64,000 bases of DNA from the NCBI RefSeq assembly GCF_037975245.1, contig NC_092569.1, positions 34,074,668 through 34,138,667 of the forward strand. The letters are read 5' to 3'. Shown here piece after piece: positions 53,001 through 64,000 of this stretch (its first letter is position 1; each line of letters begins with the position of its first letter). Both the position numbers and the translations under genes were made by a program. Source of the DNA: Apostichopus japonicus (taxonomy: Eukaryota > Echinodermata > Holothuroidea > Aspidochirotida > Stichopodidae). A model generated the notes under the pieces. It searched no databases and was not told the DNA's origin. It saw only the letters and a program-made list of their open reading frames with translations.

Positions 53001-55126
53001 TTTCGCTTTGGGAATGATTGTAAATAAAACATTAGATTAGGATCAAGCAAATGAATGTGTTAAAGGTACTGTTTTTCAAATATAACCCGATAATTAAAAA
53101 CCTAATGTAAGGTGGTCGTTACGGACTATCCCGCATAAACGGCGCACGATCGCCGGAAGCAGAGTAAAAGCCGTTATTCAGAAAGGCAGAGATTGGACAG
53201 AAACGGAGGTGCTGCAGTGTCATTAAACGGAATATAAAAAGGAAAGCTACAACTAGAGACCATTTCGTGATTGTATTAACTTTACATGCAGATATGCAGT
53301 TAACATTACAAAAACGTTACTGTCATAGCGTTAACAACAGTATAACTCATTTTATTGAATGGCACCCCCTCACGGTAGATGGTACATAATACGGATTTTT
53401 GCTTTGGAGTTTGAATTACGGTTAGGCTGGGAAGTCTCTAAGTTACAGTCGCGGACGCTTAAAAATATTCTATTGAAAAGTCCCAGTGAATTTTTGCTGA
53501 TTTATTCTGACCTAATGTTGTCTTAATATTATAACGTAATCATTACGTAAATCTTAAAGTTCAATAACGATCATTTATATAGCGAAGACTGCTCTTAATG
53601 GGCATCATTCAAGTATAAACCAACATCTTTCAAGCGTGGGCCTTAATTTGTTTCACCTGCATTTTTTTTATTATATTCTTACCGTTTGTTGTGAGAACAG
53701 TTAGATATAATTGTACAATTTTAACTTCTTTTTAATGTAATGTATATATACTGTATAATGGGTTGTGGCAGATATGAATAATTCTAATAAAAACTGCAAA
53801 GCTTCGATTTGGAAATTTGTATGAACAATGCACTCACGTAAGTATTAATTAGTGATGGAACATATTGTGTACACCAGTTCGGTAATTAACGGAATACATA
53901 AAGTGATTCATCCTTCGGTCTTTATAAATAATCCATATTGTTGTTGTATCAGATTCTTGTAAGTTCAAATTTCACTCTGATTTAGCTTACTATACGTTTT
54001 TTGAAAGGACTTCAGCTCCTAGAAAGAGCACGGAACTTAGCAGACTCCGTGACGGGCTGTTGTTTGTGCAGATTATAGGTATCACAATGTGCAGATTATA
54101 GGTATCACAATGGGCAATGATTTTTATACTAGAACATTGTTATTTTTGAAATAACACAAGACATTCATTAAAGTAATGTTTGGTGGCGAGATGACGGAAT
54201 ATATACTATTATACATACTGTACGCTAAATAAAGAAGATCAATGTATCATAAATGAACAAAAAAAAATCACAATAGCTAAACAGGGTAATGCAGGAAGAC
54301 TATGCTTCATTGATAATATAAATTGCTGACTAACTCATCATTACCTTATGAACCGTATCAAACGTAAGTTGCTGTATCAAGATTCACTACCAACGCCAGC
54401 CATGAAGGAACGACCTATCGCACTCGGGGCACAGTGAAACACGAACCATTATGGTTAGTTATTGTTTATTGAACAGCAATGTAAATCTACAAACGTTAAG
54501 GGAATTTAACACAGAAGAACTTATAACTACAATAAAGAACGCAAACAAAGACTAGTTACATGTGTGTGTTTGTAGTGATTAGCTTCGTGACCGTCTTCAT
54601 ATATTGTCATAACATGATTCCTTTTCCCAAGATTACCTTGAAACTAACTTTAAAAAAAATCGGAATTGATAGAACAGTTTAATTTAGGTAAGTTTAAGTT
54701 AAAGTATCTCTCCAGTCCGTAAACAATATTAATGAACTATTAACAACAACACGATAGCTATAACATCTTCGTTAATGTAAAAGTTGTCATAAATGTTACT
54801 TTAATATTTGAATTGAAAAACTGATGTTGAAATTATGACCATTTTTTCTAAGCGAGAACTTGTCTTGTTACACTTGTGGAGAACCAATGAAATAGGAATA
54901 CCAACAATTCATGGACCTTTTATTATATCTTCAGATGATTTCTGAGACTACCATAATACGTGTCCCCATGTCCTGCCCCGTTTCAATATATCCGTTAAAT
55001 GCTTTTGATAAACAAAGGCCGTTCATTTTCTGAATGCTTCATTCCATCGACTCTATGAACATGGGGCAACACTTTTTGCATCACAGTTACACAATACTAT
55101 CATAAAAAAAGCTTGTTTGGTGAAGG
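53001..55126. other. Centre of the promoter palindrome: no gene seen
   Basis: AT-rich sequence between two divergent start exons. It holds a perfect 24-bp tandem duplication ('gtgcagattataggtatcac' twice, 54,068-54,115). No further coding or RNA features were recognised. Confidence 0.5.
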
Positions 55127-55489
55127 TCAATACGTGAATGTTTCATTTACGTTCTGTATAGTTGTGTGTACAATTCTTATAGTTGTTATGATTTCTCGGG
55201 AATCCCCATGCGCGTTATCAGATCGGATTCTGACCTCTTGAACATCATTATGCTCAAAATCCGTGGCGTCATACACATTATGAACTTTCTCGGTGTTGCT
55301 GTACGAAACGAAAGCGATAATTGCAGTCGAAATCCTTGAAAATGGTGAGGTCTTCTTCGTTGCAATGCCGCAATACAATCGTGTAAGAGCATTATGTAGA
55401 AAACGAGTCGATGCGATTGGTATCAGAAGAACATTAAAGCTAATCATTGATGACATTATTAACTTGTGAATGTTATATATACTTGCCAT
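55127..55489 (-). CDS. Unknown 120-codon open frame near the promoter palindrome
   Basis: It starts MASIYNIHKLIMSSMISFNV, has a mildly hydrophobic first third and a polar end, and ends NVNETFTY. No family is recognised. A decayed copy lies inverted at 52,810-53,000 with stops, so only this one is open. It runs toward the palindrome centre, divergent from the start exon at 56,315. It could be an exon, a small gene or chance. Confidence 0.25.
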   Translation of the reverse strand: MASIYNIHKLIMSSMISFNVLLIPIASTRFLHNALTRLYCGIATKKTSPFSRISTAIIAFVSYSNTEKVHNVYDATDFEHNDVQEVRIRSDNAHGDSREIITTIRIVHTTIQNVNETFTY

Positions 55490-56790
55490 TATAAGTAAAT
55501 TTCAAGGCTGGTTATTTTAGAAGTAGCGGTTGTCTCAGGAAATATAAATTAATTCATAAATAATATAAGTTATTGAAATGATCAAAATAGCAACCCATGT
55601 AGAACAATAACTTTCACATATTAATAATGTGAACATAATGCAAATGATGTTCAAAGTTGTGTTCGTGAAAATTGTACAGTTGAGTCACTGATGTTTCCTA
55701 ACTATTCATTGTGTTATCTTGAAACCAGTACCAGAATCGACTATAACAGAATAAAATCCTATTCAATTAGATAATGGTCACAGATATGCATTAGGTAATT
55801 GAAGATGAAGTTTTGTTTATTATCCATTAATCATGCACAAAATGATGTTTCAAATTCATGCTATCTAAAGTAAAGAAGGCAATGCCCATCAATCATTAAT
55901 AGTATATACCTGTAGTCTATTTTGCAGAGGTTTACTTATGATCAACCAATAGCACTCATATCAGTGGTTTCTACTTCAAATTTATACTGTATAAACTGAT
56001 TTGATTTAATCTCAGTGTTTACTTTATGGCAAACTAAACGTTGCATGAGCGGTAAAATATCGATATCGAAACTGTCAATGAATGCAAGATGATTATAAAT
56101 ATAAAATGAGGAACAATAACTGCATGTCATAAACTCTAGACTGAGGTATAAGTTGAAGAGCTTTCTACGATAGTTATAATGATCACAGCTGGTTTTCATT
56201 TTGCTTTCTTATTGAAGTTGTATTAAATATTATGACGCATTGAGTATACCTATCAATAAAAGCGAAGCAACTGCATCAGGAGCAGTCTGACTCTGGTAAT
56301 TCTGTAAATTCCAGATGGAGTCGTCTTGCAACGTAAGTACTTTCTGTATTAAGATTGTATCGTAAAGTTAATATGTTTAATTGCCATATATCTTTCTTGA
56401 GCAATAAGTGACACACAAAGAATTTATGTAATTACAAGACTTGAAATTAGACTAAAACGTCTTGTATTAATAAACTAGTAAAAATTGTCACTGCTTTCGG
56501 ATGATCATATTTCGAATTAAGCTGTTAGAACTACTTATAAACGATAGTCTACTTTTGGGAGCTGTGTTTCTTAATCCACATGTCTCGGTACTAGTGAATT
56601 GTAACTAGTCTTAGGTGGAAGTACTGCAGGCTGTGTTGAAAAGGAAAATAATTTGTTGCAAGAAATAAAATGCCCAAAACTACTTTATAAACATAATTTA
56701 GAAATTAGAATATTCAGCATTTAAGCCATCAAGCAATGAATGATAGTGTATGAAAATGTTGTCATTCTGTAAGTTTTAACAATATGTATA
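55170..56790 (+). repeat. Right arm of the promoter palindrome
   Basis: Inverted partner of 51,500-53,000. Similarity stops abruptly near 56,790. Sequence beyond does not resemble intron 1 or later exons of the LRR gene. Confidence 0.88.
56260..56338 (+). promoter_or_regulatory. Orphan start exon facing outward
   Basis: The same TATA-like ATAAAAG (~56,258), the ATG at 56,315, the MESSCN coding block (56,315-56,332) and the gtaagt donor as the intact gene, on the plus strand. No signal-peptide or LRR exon is found to its right within the window. It could start a third gene copy beyond the window or another transcript, or be a stranded duplicate. Confidence 0.55.
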
Positions 56791-57900
56791 GTAACGGTAA
56801 GTAAATGAAAGTTTGTTACGTATTCCCGTACTAATGAGGGTTTGAAAATAAAAAGAAGTAATGTAAACTCGTTTGTTAATGGAGCATATCCACGCCAAGC
56901 ATTTCCATGTTGTTCTATTGCTCACAGCGCTCTACCGTGGTCAAAACGGATGTAGTTGCTTTGGTGCTAATGGGTTTAGATTACATACTGTTGTTAACTT
57001 TACAAACAGTCAGGGGACAACGTACCTGTAGTGAACGTCATGTGTTGTATTGTTATACATTCAGACAAGGTACCGGTAGTATACGTTATGTATTATATTG
57101 TACATGCATTCAGAGGACAATATTTAACTTCTTATGAAGGAATCAGGACTTTTATCGGACGCACAGGATTTTTGTTGCAAAAATCTTATGTTATCCAAAT
57201 ATTACAGTTTTCATGGTTATGCTGAACAAAGGGGACAGTAATCCGTTACCGAAAAATATCGGACTGCACTACAATACCAAAATGTGCACATTTAGTACAA
57301 ACGTAGGTAAACGTATGTAACGAATGCAATTGCTGTCGGTTTAAACAATAGTTTCAATCATTGCATCACTGTGAAGAATGACACTATGATACATATTAGT
57401 ATGCTGTTCCATAACAGACAAGCTTATATAGGGACGTTCCATGTACGTGAGGGGTACTTAGGATCATGTTTCACAGACAGAACATTTTATGCACACATTG
57501 CTAATGACATTACGTACTTAACGTGGTCACCCACCTTTGTCTATACTTCATTACACGCAGTACGTGGTCTTTTAAATGTACTTTCTGACAACTTTGTCTC
57601 CTAAAAAAGGTACCTTCCGTGGTAAAAAAAAAACGTTAAGGAGTCATTTATTTACAGCTTAAGGGAGTTACATATGTAAATCCTTACCATTAGCTCAATA
57701 CTTTTGTCAAGCCTTAACGGCAGAGTTATTGTTAATAAGTTTGAGCTTGGACATACATTACGGGTCTATTTTTTGGCCTTACTCTAGAGATCAAACATGA
57801 TGCTAACCAACTCAAAATCATTTGTGATTCCTAAAGCCGTCTGAACAGAACTCCCCCGTTGCTCCTCAACTTAACAGTAACAGGTTACACTATATATGTA

Positions 57901-57956
<56 letters not shown>

Positions 57957-58650
57957 GAAAACAATCTGACAGCTATATGAATGATATCTTTGTCAAACAC
58001 TGACACTAGTTATCGATCAGTAATCGATCCAAGTAATACATTCATTAAATTGACTTTGATTACTAAAAATATTATTATTACGAAGTGTGCATGTTATTAA
58101 AATGATCTCTATTGCAGATTTGATGGAGCATTAGTGAAACTGTTATGCCAATACGCATGTGTGTGTGCGCTACGATTACTTACTTTATATTATTTTTTAG
58201 TTTAATTTTCCTATAGATATCATGGACATATATAAAAACAAACATCAACAGAGATGTTCATCAATTCCCTAAAGAATGTAGTAAATTATACTTTTACGAT
58301 ATTTAATTATTACTTGCCTACATTGAATTTTAAGTTGGTCGGCTTTCCAAAGGAAGTAAATGATATTGTAATGAAGAAGATGTCTGTCATGATAGGCTGC
58401 GGCAAATCTTTCTAAATTATTTTTATTGTTTCAGTTATGCGTATTATCTCTCTCTCTCTCTTCAAAATCTTTAAGGCATGTTTTTCTGTGTCATTGAGAA
58501 TATACTTAACATACGTATAATAACAAAAATATTTTGAATGTGAAAGGCAATTAAACATTATTTACATTATCGTGAAACTTTGAATTAAATGACCTTTAAT
58601 TTGCCCCAACCCCAAAATTAGTTTTATAATTGACCAAAGAAATGATTTAC
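56791..58650. other. Region without recognised genes
   Basis: AT-rich. It contains two diverged ~50-bp tandem units at 57,013-57,115, a (TA)n run at ~57,895-57,952, and a (CT)n run at ~58,448. Open frames at 56,907-57,604 show no domain or splice context. Confidence 0.5.
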
Positions 58651-58738
58651 ACGCAATTTACTTCTTTTATTCCTTAAAACAGACGGATAAAGAACAGTTG
58701 ACTAATTCCCCATTCACCTCGCCACCACCACCGCCTCC

Positions 58739-58847
58739 CTACCCCCACCCGCACCCCCGCCAACCACCGCCTTGCGTCACTGACTGCTGGTTATATGAAG
58801 CTGATCCATCTAAATAGCTGAAATTGGAATTACCGCTGTCGCTATCA
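58739..58847 (-). CDS. Possible terminal coding exon of an unknown gene
   Basis: After a good acceptor (tttgtttgtcttccag) the frame reads DSDSGNSNFSYLDGSASYNQ, then QSVTQGGGWRGCGWG and TAG. An AATAAA lies ~70 bp downstream on the minus strand (~58,665). A Ser/Asn-rich, then Gly/Trp-rich tail could be a real C-terminus. No upstream exon was found to 59,800, so it stays a weak candidate. Confidence 0.28.
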
Positions 58848-59811
58848 CTGGAAGACAAACAAAAATAAGAATTAGTTCCGTTGACTTAAATACATAAGAG
58901 TAAATTAAACTTAACCCTGGTCATTGGTAACTTGTCACACCTACACACCAAATTCGTCACTCAGGAAATTTGCTATAAAGCTCATGCGACCTTAATGGAT
59001 TATTTCTTTTATTAGTGATTCCAATTGTCATGAACTTTAGAACCCAGTGGAAGTTGACAAATGATGCGGCAAACTGGAACCCCAGCCCCATTTTGCCCTA
59101 TGTATCAGGATAGAATACCCCTCATATGTTGTTCGAACCCATGACAACTAACAATCTGTAAATAAATTTACTTCGAAATGGGCACATTATTTTGCACCAA
59201 GTCGGTCAAGGAATGACCCCAGGGCCTCAGATTTAAGCCTATAGGAACGATGTCCCGAAATGTCCCCGGACATATAGGCGAAGGAAGCTATCCGCCGCGA
59301 CTGCATGTGCGTTTCTCGACTTGCCGTCCTGTGAGTCATACCACAAAATGGTGAATTTCCTTATACGCCATTATTAATAAATTAAATAACTAACTAATAA
59401 GGCACAGTCTCAGATCCGAGATCGTATAGTGAACTTAGCGCAAATTTGGCCAAAAGTCGTCATACGCCAGCATGTTAAACCACCAATGACTTTTAATGCC
59501 ACCCGTGACACACTTCCAACGGGACTGGGTCAGTTTAAATGTTATTGCTAGGTCTACGAGAATACATTTCTATGAAATTTGAAACAAGCATGGCAAGACA
59601 AACCACTTTAATTATATTTTCAGGACCTCACACATGCGCATGTATTGTCAGACTTAGAATAGGTCCCATGTGAATGGTGGCTAAAGTGATGAAGGCATCA
59701 AAATAAATCAGTGGTTGTTCGTTGAAGTCCTCACGCAAGTTACATCGGTTGCTAGGTGGATCTGCATCTGGTAATCCGGTGAATTCTGGTCAGTGCGTAC
59801 TATGTAACCAC
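58848..59811. other. Region without recognised features
   Basis: No coding, RNA or repeat signals that I can support. Confidence 0.45.
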
Positions 59812-59819
59812 CGTGTACC

Positions 59820-60750
59820 CAGGTACGTAGCTAAGGCCTGATGATTGGGGGGGGGGGGGGTGTAGTGGCTGAAAAATCCGACTGGATGAGTTTTGAAGCC
59901 AGAAAATTCGACTGCTGCCTTGTACCACCCTCCCCCACCCTCGCGCTACTCGTCAACGATACGGTCAGTGTCAGTCAGATACCCAATCTTTCGCGACTGC
60001 ACTTTTGTTTCGAACTTTTTTTTTCGATACATTTGTACCCACTGGCACTCATTTCACAAACTTATTAACCCCCCACCCCAACCAAATTTTTTTTTTTTTT
60101 GAAATTCGGGCAATATGCTGATAACTTTTTGGGCACCTACTGAAAGAAAGATAATTTGCAACGTATTTTTCAGTGGATAAGCTTAAATTATTATTACCAT
60201 TAATATTGTAACGACTTCCCCAATAATTCTAACCAATATGGAAGGGGAACAACACGGAAAATTATTGTATGTTATCGGCATGCGATGTAAAAAAGCGATG
60301 CATGCCTGTATGATATGCACGTCCAAATGTGGAACGCGCGCGGAGCGCTAAAAATTGTGGTTATATTTTTCGGGCAAGTCGTTACAGCAAACACCCCCCC
60401 CCCCCCCAAGTCAAATTGGGCTCCTACGCATATGACGGTAACTCTATTAGGCATTTTTTGAGTATTCAAAAATCATACGAAGTTTTGTAACGGTGGAGGA
60501 TCGCGAGATACAATTCCTCAAAGTGACAAGGGAAACGTGGTAAATATGACTGATTAAGAGTCAATTTTGACAGAAATTTTTCAATTTGTAGGTCATGCAC
60601 AATCACAGGAATAAATGGATATGCCTAGATAAACTAGAATGCGACAGTCGGAAATTCCGACTGTCGCGCTCCAACTTTTCACCTATCGTCAGTTTTACCA
60701 AGTTTGAGGGGTGAGACACCCCCACCCCCCCCCCTCTACCGACGTCCCTG
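59820..60750. mobile_element. Non-autonomous hAT-like element
   Basis: 931 bp with inverted ends CAGGTACGTAGCTAAGG and (other end, reversed) CAGGGACGTCGGTAGAGG, each followed by a G-run. Flanked by 8-bp repeats CGTGTACC (59,812-59,819) and CATGTACC (60,751-60,758), one mismatch. The C/G-run frames inside are artefacts. Confidence 0.75.
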
Positions 60751-60975
60751 CATGTACCCAGTGTTCTCACTGGGGAGTAAACTCCGGTATCACTCAACAA
60801 CAAGGTAACATGGGATGCGCTGCCACGGAATATGCTCCCTATTTCATTTCCCCAATATTAGGAAATGGGCGCCGTCTGTGAAACACCATCTACAACCAAA
60901 CAACAACTATGTACAAGCTTTGGCTCTACCTATGAAGTGCTATCTCTTATGATATTGACGGAGCGCACTAGTTTT

Positions 60976-61432
60976 CTACTGGAATCGCCTGAAGATGCGG
61001 CGTCTGTAATCCAAGGAACCAACGAACTTCTCTGCTAACTCCTTAGGTTTCAACTGGGCTAGACGTTCGCGGTGAATATGGCACACCATCACATGGTTCA
61101 GCCTCTGTTGAGTCATGGTGCTCCGTAGCCATGTCTTCAAACGCCTCAAAGCACTTAAAGATCTCTCGGCTTCCGTCGAACTGGCGGAGGAGACGAGGAG
61201 CAACCGCAGGAGAGCTTCGACTTCACCAAACATAGCCCGTACCGCTGGATTCATCGACTTGAATATTTATCTATACCGTTCAACCGACGACGACTGGAAC
61301 TGGCCTCGAAAGAAAGACAGACTAAGCTAAAGATTGTCGGAGAGCTCAGGGTACCAACTCACGAGATCTGGGTGGAATTCTCCATTCAGCAACATTGAGT
61401 GATATTCGATGATATGAATCCTGAGATGTGCA
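60976..61432 (-). pseudogene. hAT transposase C-terminal fragment
   Basis: The frame 61,254-60,976 encodes the hAT dimerisation region: SSASSTEAERSLSALRRLKT, WLRSTMTQQRLNHVMVCHIH, and a basic end RRRIFRRFQ. The closest type known to me is the ZMYM-like hAT transposases. An upstream frame (61,432-~61,330) reads HLRIHIIEYHSMLLNGEFHP and ends at a stop before the dimerisation part, so the gene is disrupted. Element 2 begins exactly at its 5' edge. Confidence 0.75.
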
Positions 61433-62297
61433 CAGAAAACGAAATTTACTCCAATTGCGAGTAAAGTTACATCCCCAATTCTACTAGGCAAATGTGAGTA
61501 AATTTACGACCACTATGAGTATGCTTACATGGTGTTGGTAGTAAAGTTACTATATAAGCCTCGTAAAGTTACATCCCGAAAACTACCAGGAAATTTGTTT
61601 AAATTTACTAGTCGAACCATAAACATACTCAAGCCATGAGTAAAATTACTATTCACTTAACCATTTATGTAATCTTAAGAAATGAAAGCTGAGATAAAAT
61701 ATTGTAGTTTTGTCAATGTTTTATTGAAACAAATACGTATCAAATCAAACGCGTCAGAACAGAACAAAAGAAGGCACACTAAACACATGTACTCAAAAAC
61801 AGTTAAAGTATTCTAAGACTTGTTAAAACGATATCTTCCTTGAAAGTACGTAAAAAGCAGATGACTTTGATCAATCTTTTCCGTTCATGAAAGACACATA
61901 ATTTTCTTTGCAAGATATGCTTTGGCTAATTAACTTTATGTATATATACTATGACTTATAAAACGACCAGATATAATGACGAGAACGATAAACACCATTG
62001 ATTTCCAGTCAATTAAACATCAACGATTATTTGTTTTCGTAGTACAAAAAACTCTGCTTTAGGATGTAATCAACACCAAACATCTTTAAACTTTTTAGAT
62101 TTCTCCCGCCCATGCACATGTGTACATCTCAAAGGGTTACAATGTTTTGCGTATTGACACTAAATACATTGTTATGATACTAAATTCTAATATGAAACTT
62201 TAGTGATTTACTTTTAATATCATCATGGAAAGGTTGACATAAACTTGAAATAGTGATCATTCATTGGCAAGGGTTAACAATTATATATATGAATTAA

Positions 62298-62700
62298 AGT
62301 GCATCAAACATGGATTTGCAAGTGCAGACCAGAACTTTTTCAGCCCATGCAGCAATTATTTATGAAGAATAAATCATTTAAATGAAAGAAAATGGAAAAG
62401 AACAGTCAAAACCTTTCTTTTTTCAAAAGTTTCTTTGCATTGGTAATAAAATGAAGAAAACATACACCTAAACTTTGAGAAACAGAATAACCATACTTTT
62501 TACACTTTTTTGCTTTCAATTAGTTTTCCATTGTATAGAACTCTTAGTCTATTAAAGTTAAAGCTTAAAGAGCTATATGAAGGTCCTTTGAATCAATAAA
62601 TGCATAGTTTGTGTTTTTTCTGTTCTGGACTAATATCATTGTTTCAGCCAGCAGTAATGGAGTCTAACATATCTTTGATACTCAATATCAAAGTTAGAGC
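62298..62700 (-). repeat. Partial duplications of the cargo gene's last exon
   Basis: 62,298-62,360 resembles 62,880-62,945 ('gatttgcaag...cagaccagaac'), and 62,640-62,700 resembles 62,790-62,860. Both are downstream of the stop codon. This parallels the 164-bp repeats near the end of the gene in element 1. Confidence 0.6.
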
Positions 62701-62713
62701 AAATGAGGGTGTT

Positions 62714-64000
62714 TTACACTTTGGAGGTACATGAAAGTACCTTTTGAATAAGTGATTGTACACTTCGTGTTGTTCTATTCTTCGCTCCAAGCATGGTTTC
62801 TGCCAGCAACAAGGAATTTTTACATTCCTTTGGATACTCCATATCAAAGGCAAAGTATGTGCAAATTAGACAACAAAGAGCATCTAACATCGATTTGCAA
62901 GTACAGACCAGAACATTTTCAGCCTGCACAACAATTTCTTCAGGGGCGTACAGATCTCCTTTGTAACAAACTTTTGGGTGTGCTGTAAGAAGTGAATCTT
63001 CCTCCTGAAGAAGATAAAATAATTAAAAAAACAAATGAAGTTTCAAACAGTCACAAGAATGTATAAAAATAATTATCATTAGTCTTGAATCAACTTCAAC
63101 CCTTTTAAACATATCAATGGTTTTCCACATTATTGTCATAAATATATGTTGTGTTTGGTTAAAAAAAAGTGGGCATAATATATTTTTTACAAAGTAGCCA
63201 ACAATTTATGTTGAGCAATCCCTGAATCAAGTTTGCATTTTGCTATCATAACATACCTGATCTCCAACGAGGTAGGAAGACAGCTTTTCTCCCTTAAAGT
63301 AGAACGGTACAAGTACAAGAGCTGTGAGGACCTTTGCTTCTAGAGAAAGTTGAATAAAATATAATGTAGTATGTATTCGCACACATTCCTTTGTCAATAG
63401 AGCTCCACGTCTTAGAGGTGCTAATAATATTTGAAAAATGGCACATGGACATTTCAAATATCAGAAAGGGACAAAATATCACAACAAGAAATGTGGATAA
63501 AGATTTAATGCTGTAACTTTTTGGCTATTTGATTTAACCCAATTTGTCAATTTTTAAGTCCTTGTGCAAAATCCTGTGAAAAAAACTGTTTCTTCCAAAT
63601 GATCCTGCAAAAATCCATTAAAGAACTAACACTTCCCAAACTCCCTTGCCAACAGGCCAGAATAATCGATCAACTGCAATAACATGATTTACCTCTTATT
63701 TTTGTAGCTTTTATTTGTACATTTATACATATGGTAATAGTACTAAATATGCATCAGTTACTATTAAGTACAGTACATTTTGCATACAACCTCATGTATG
63801 CTAACAATTTTGAAAGAGATAATTTGGAATAAGGTGCATTGTCGTTTCAGAAGTTCATTAACTAAATGTGCTTTTTAACCTCTTACCTATTTCACTATGG
63901 CTGGAAATCAGCTTTTCATATACATAAATATTCTACATTAGTGAAGTAAAATTACCTTTAGCTTGGTCGTTGGTTAAAGCAGCATTTTGCGTCCTTTTCT
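62714..64000 (-). CDS. Cargo gene of element 2, last three exons (partial)
   Basis: Exons >64000-63956, 63420-63257 and 63004-62714. Junction phases agree: the first leaves in phase 1 (AAA G), the second enters with CA and leaves in phase 0 (GAT CAG), the third begins GAG after ...cttcttcag. The visible product reads KRTQNAALTNDQAK, then APLRRGALLTKECVRIH, ALVLVPFYFKGEKLSSYLVG, EEDSLLTAHPKVCYKGDLYA, MLDALCCLICTYFAFDMEYP, KECKNSLLLAETMLG and the end VLSCTSKV. The Y-x-F-x-x-x-Y-P helix matches the end of the element-1 gene. No stop interrupts these exons. The 5' part, where a SAM domain would be expected, is outside the window. Confidence 0.6.

Larger units (their letters stand above)
61431..64000 (-). 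mobile_element. DNA element with a SAM-family-like cargo gene, open to the right (element 2)
   Basis: It begins CACAGAAAACGAAATTTAC after a TG, similar to the ends of element 1. Within 61,440-61,640 the motif GAGTAAAGTTAC recurs in both orientations as subterminal repeats. A minus-strand gene with three visible exons follows. The other terminus is outside the window. It is inserted in the hAT transposase fragment. No transposase is visible. Confidence 0.6.

Overview
The window is animal nuclear DNA: AT-rich, intron-dense, full of (TA)n microsatellites and of LINE, Penelope-like, LTR, hAT and SINE debris. The gene content (leucine-rich repeats plus GCC2/GCC3 cysteine repeats on a multi-pass membrane domain) and the transposon mix suggest a marine invertebrate, perhaps an echinoderm. 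That assignment is an inference and the species cannot be read from the sequence.

The dominant structure is a very large imperfect palindrome. The left arm (1 to ~20,750) and the right arm (~25,480 to ~51,195, opposite strand) each carry the same LRR/cysteine-rich/multi-pass membrane gene, tail to tail. The right copy (minus strand, 52,094 to 26,277) can be assembled from 25 exons into an uninterrupted 1,194-codon reading frame, with all splice phases agreeing and the total divisible by three. The left copy (plus strand, 1,446 to 19,762) has the same exons plus a duplicated pair of LRR exons. It also has a stop codon, three frameshifts and a lost splice acceptor, so it reads as a recent pseudogene; its first exon lies left of the window. 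Arm-specific insertions (a SINE in each arm, a LINE and a transposon in the right arm, (GAT)n/(ATT)n and an exon duplication in the left arm) show that the arms evolved separately after duplication.

The palindrome centre (~20.75-25.48 kb) holds an LTR-retrotransposon fossil split by a hAT-type element with a perfect 8-bp target duplication, and a decayed B-box/coiled-coil fragment. A second palindrome (~51.5-56.8 kb) is an inverted duplication of the gene's promoter and first exon. The left half drives the intact gene; the right half is an orphan start facing outward.

Two further elements are the most unusual content. A 3.1-kb insertion (47,912-50,987), precisely absent from the left arm, has CAC-type inverted ends, 66-bp subterminal repeats and a decayed gene with a SAM-like exon. 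A second element starts at 61,431 inside a hAT transposase remnant and runs off the window. It has similar ends and subterminal repeats and carries what looks like a relative of the same gene, with its last three exons in frame. I see no transposase in either. Together they suggest a transposon family that carries a SAM-type cargo gene.

The far right (56.8-61.4 kb) is mostly anonymous, with one possible terminal exon (58,739-58,847), a 931-bp hAT-like element with an 8-bp target duplication, and the hAT transposase C-terminus.
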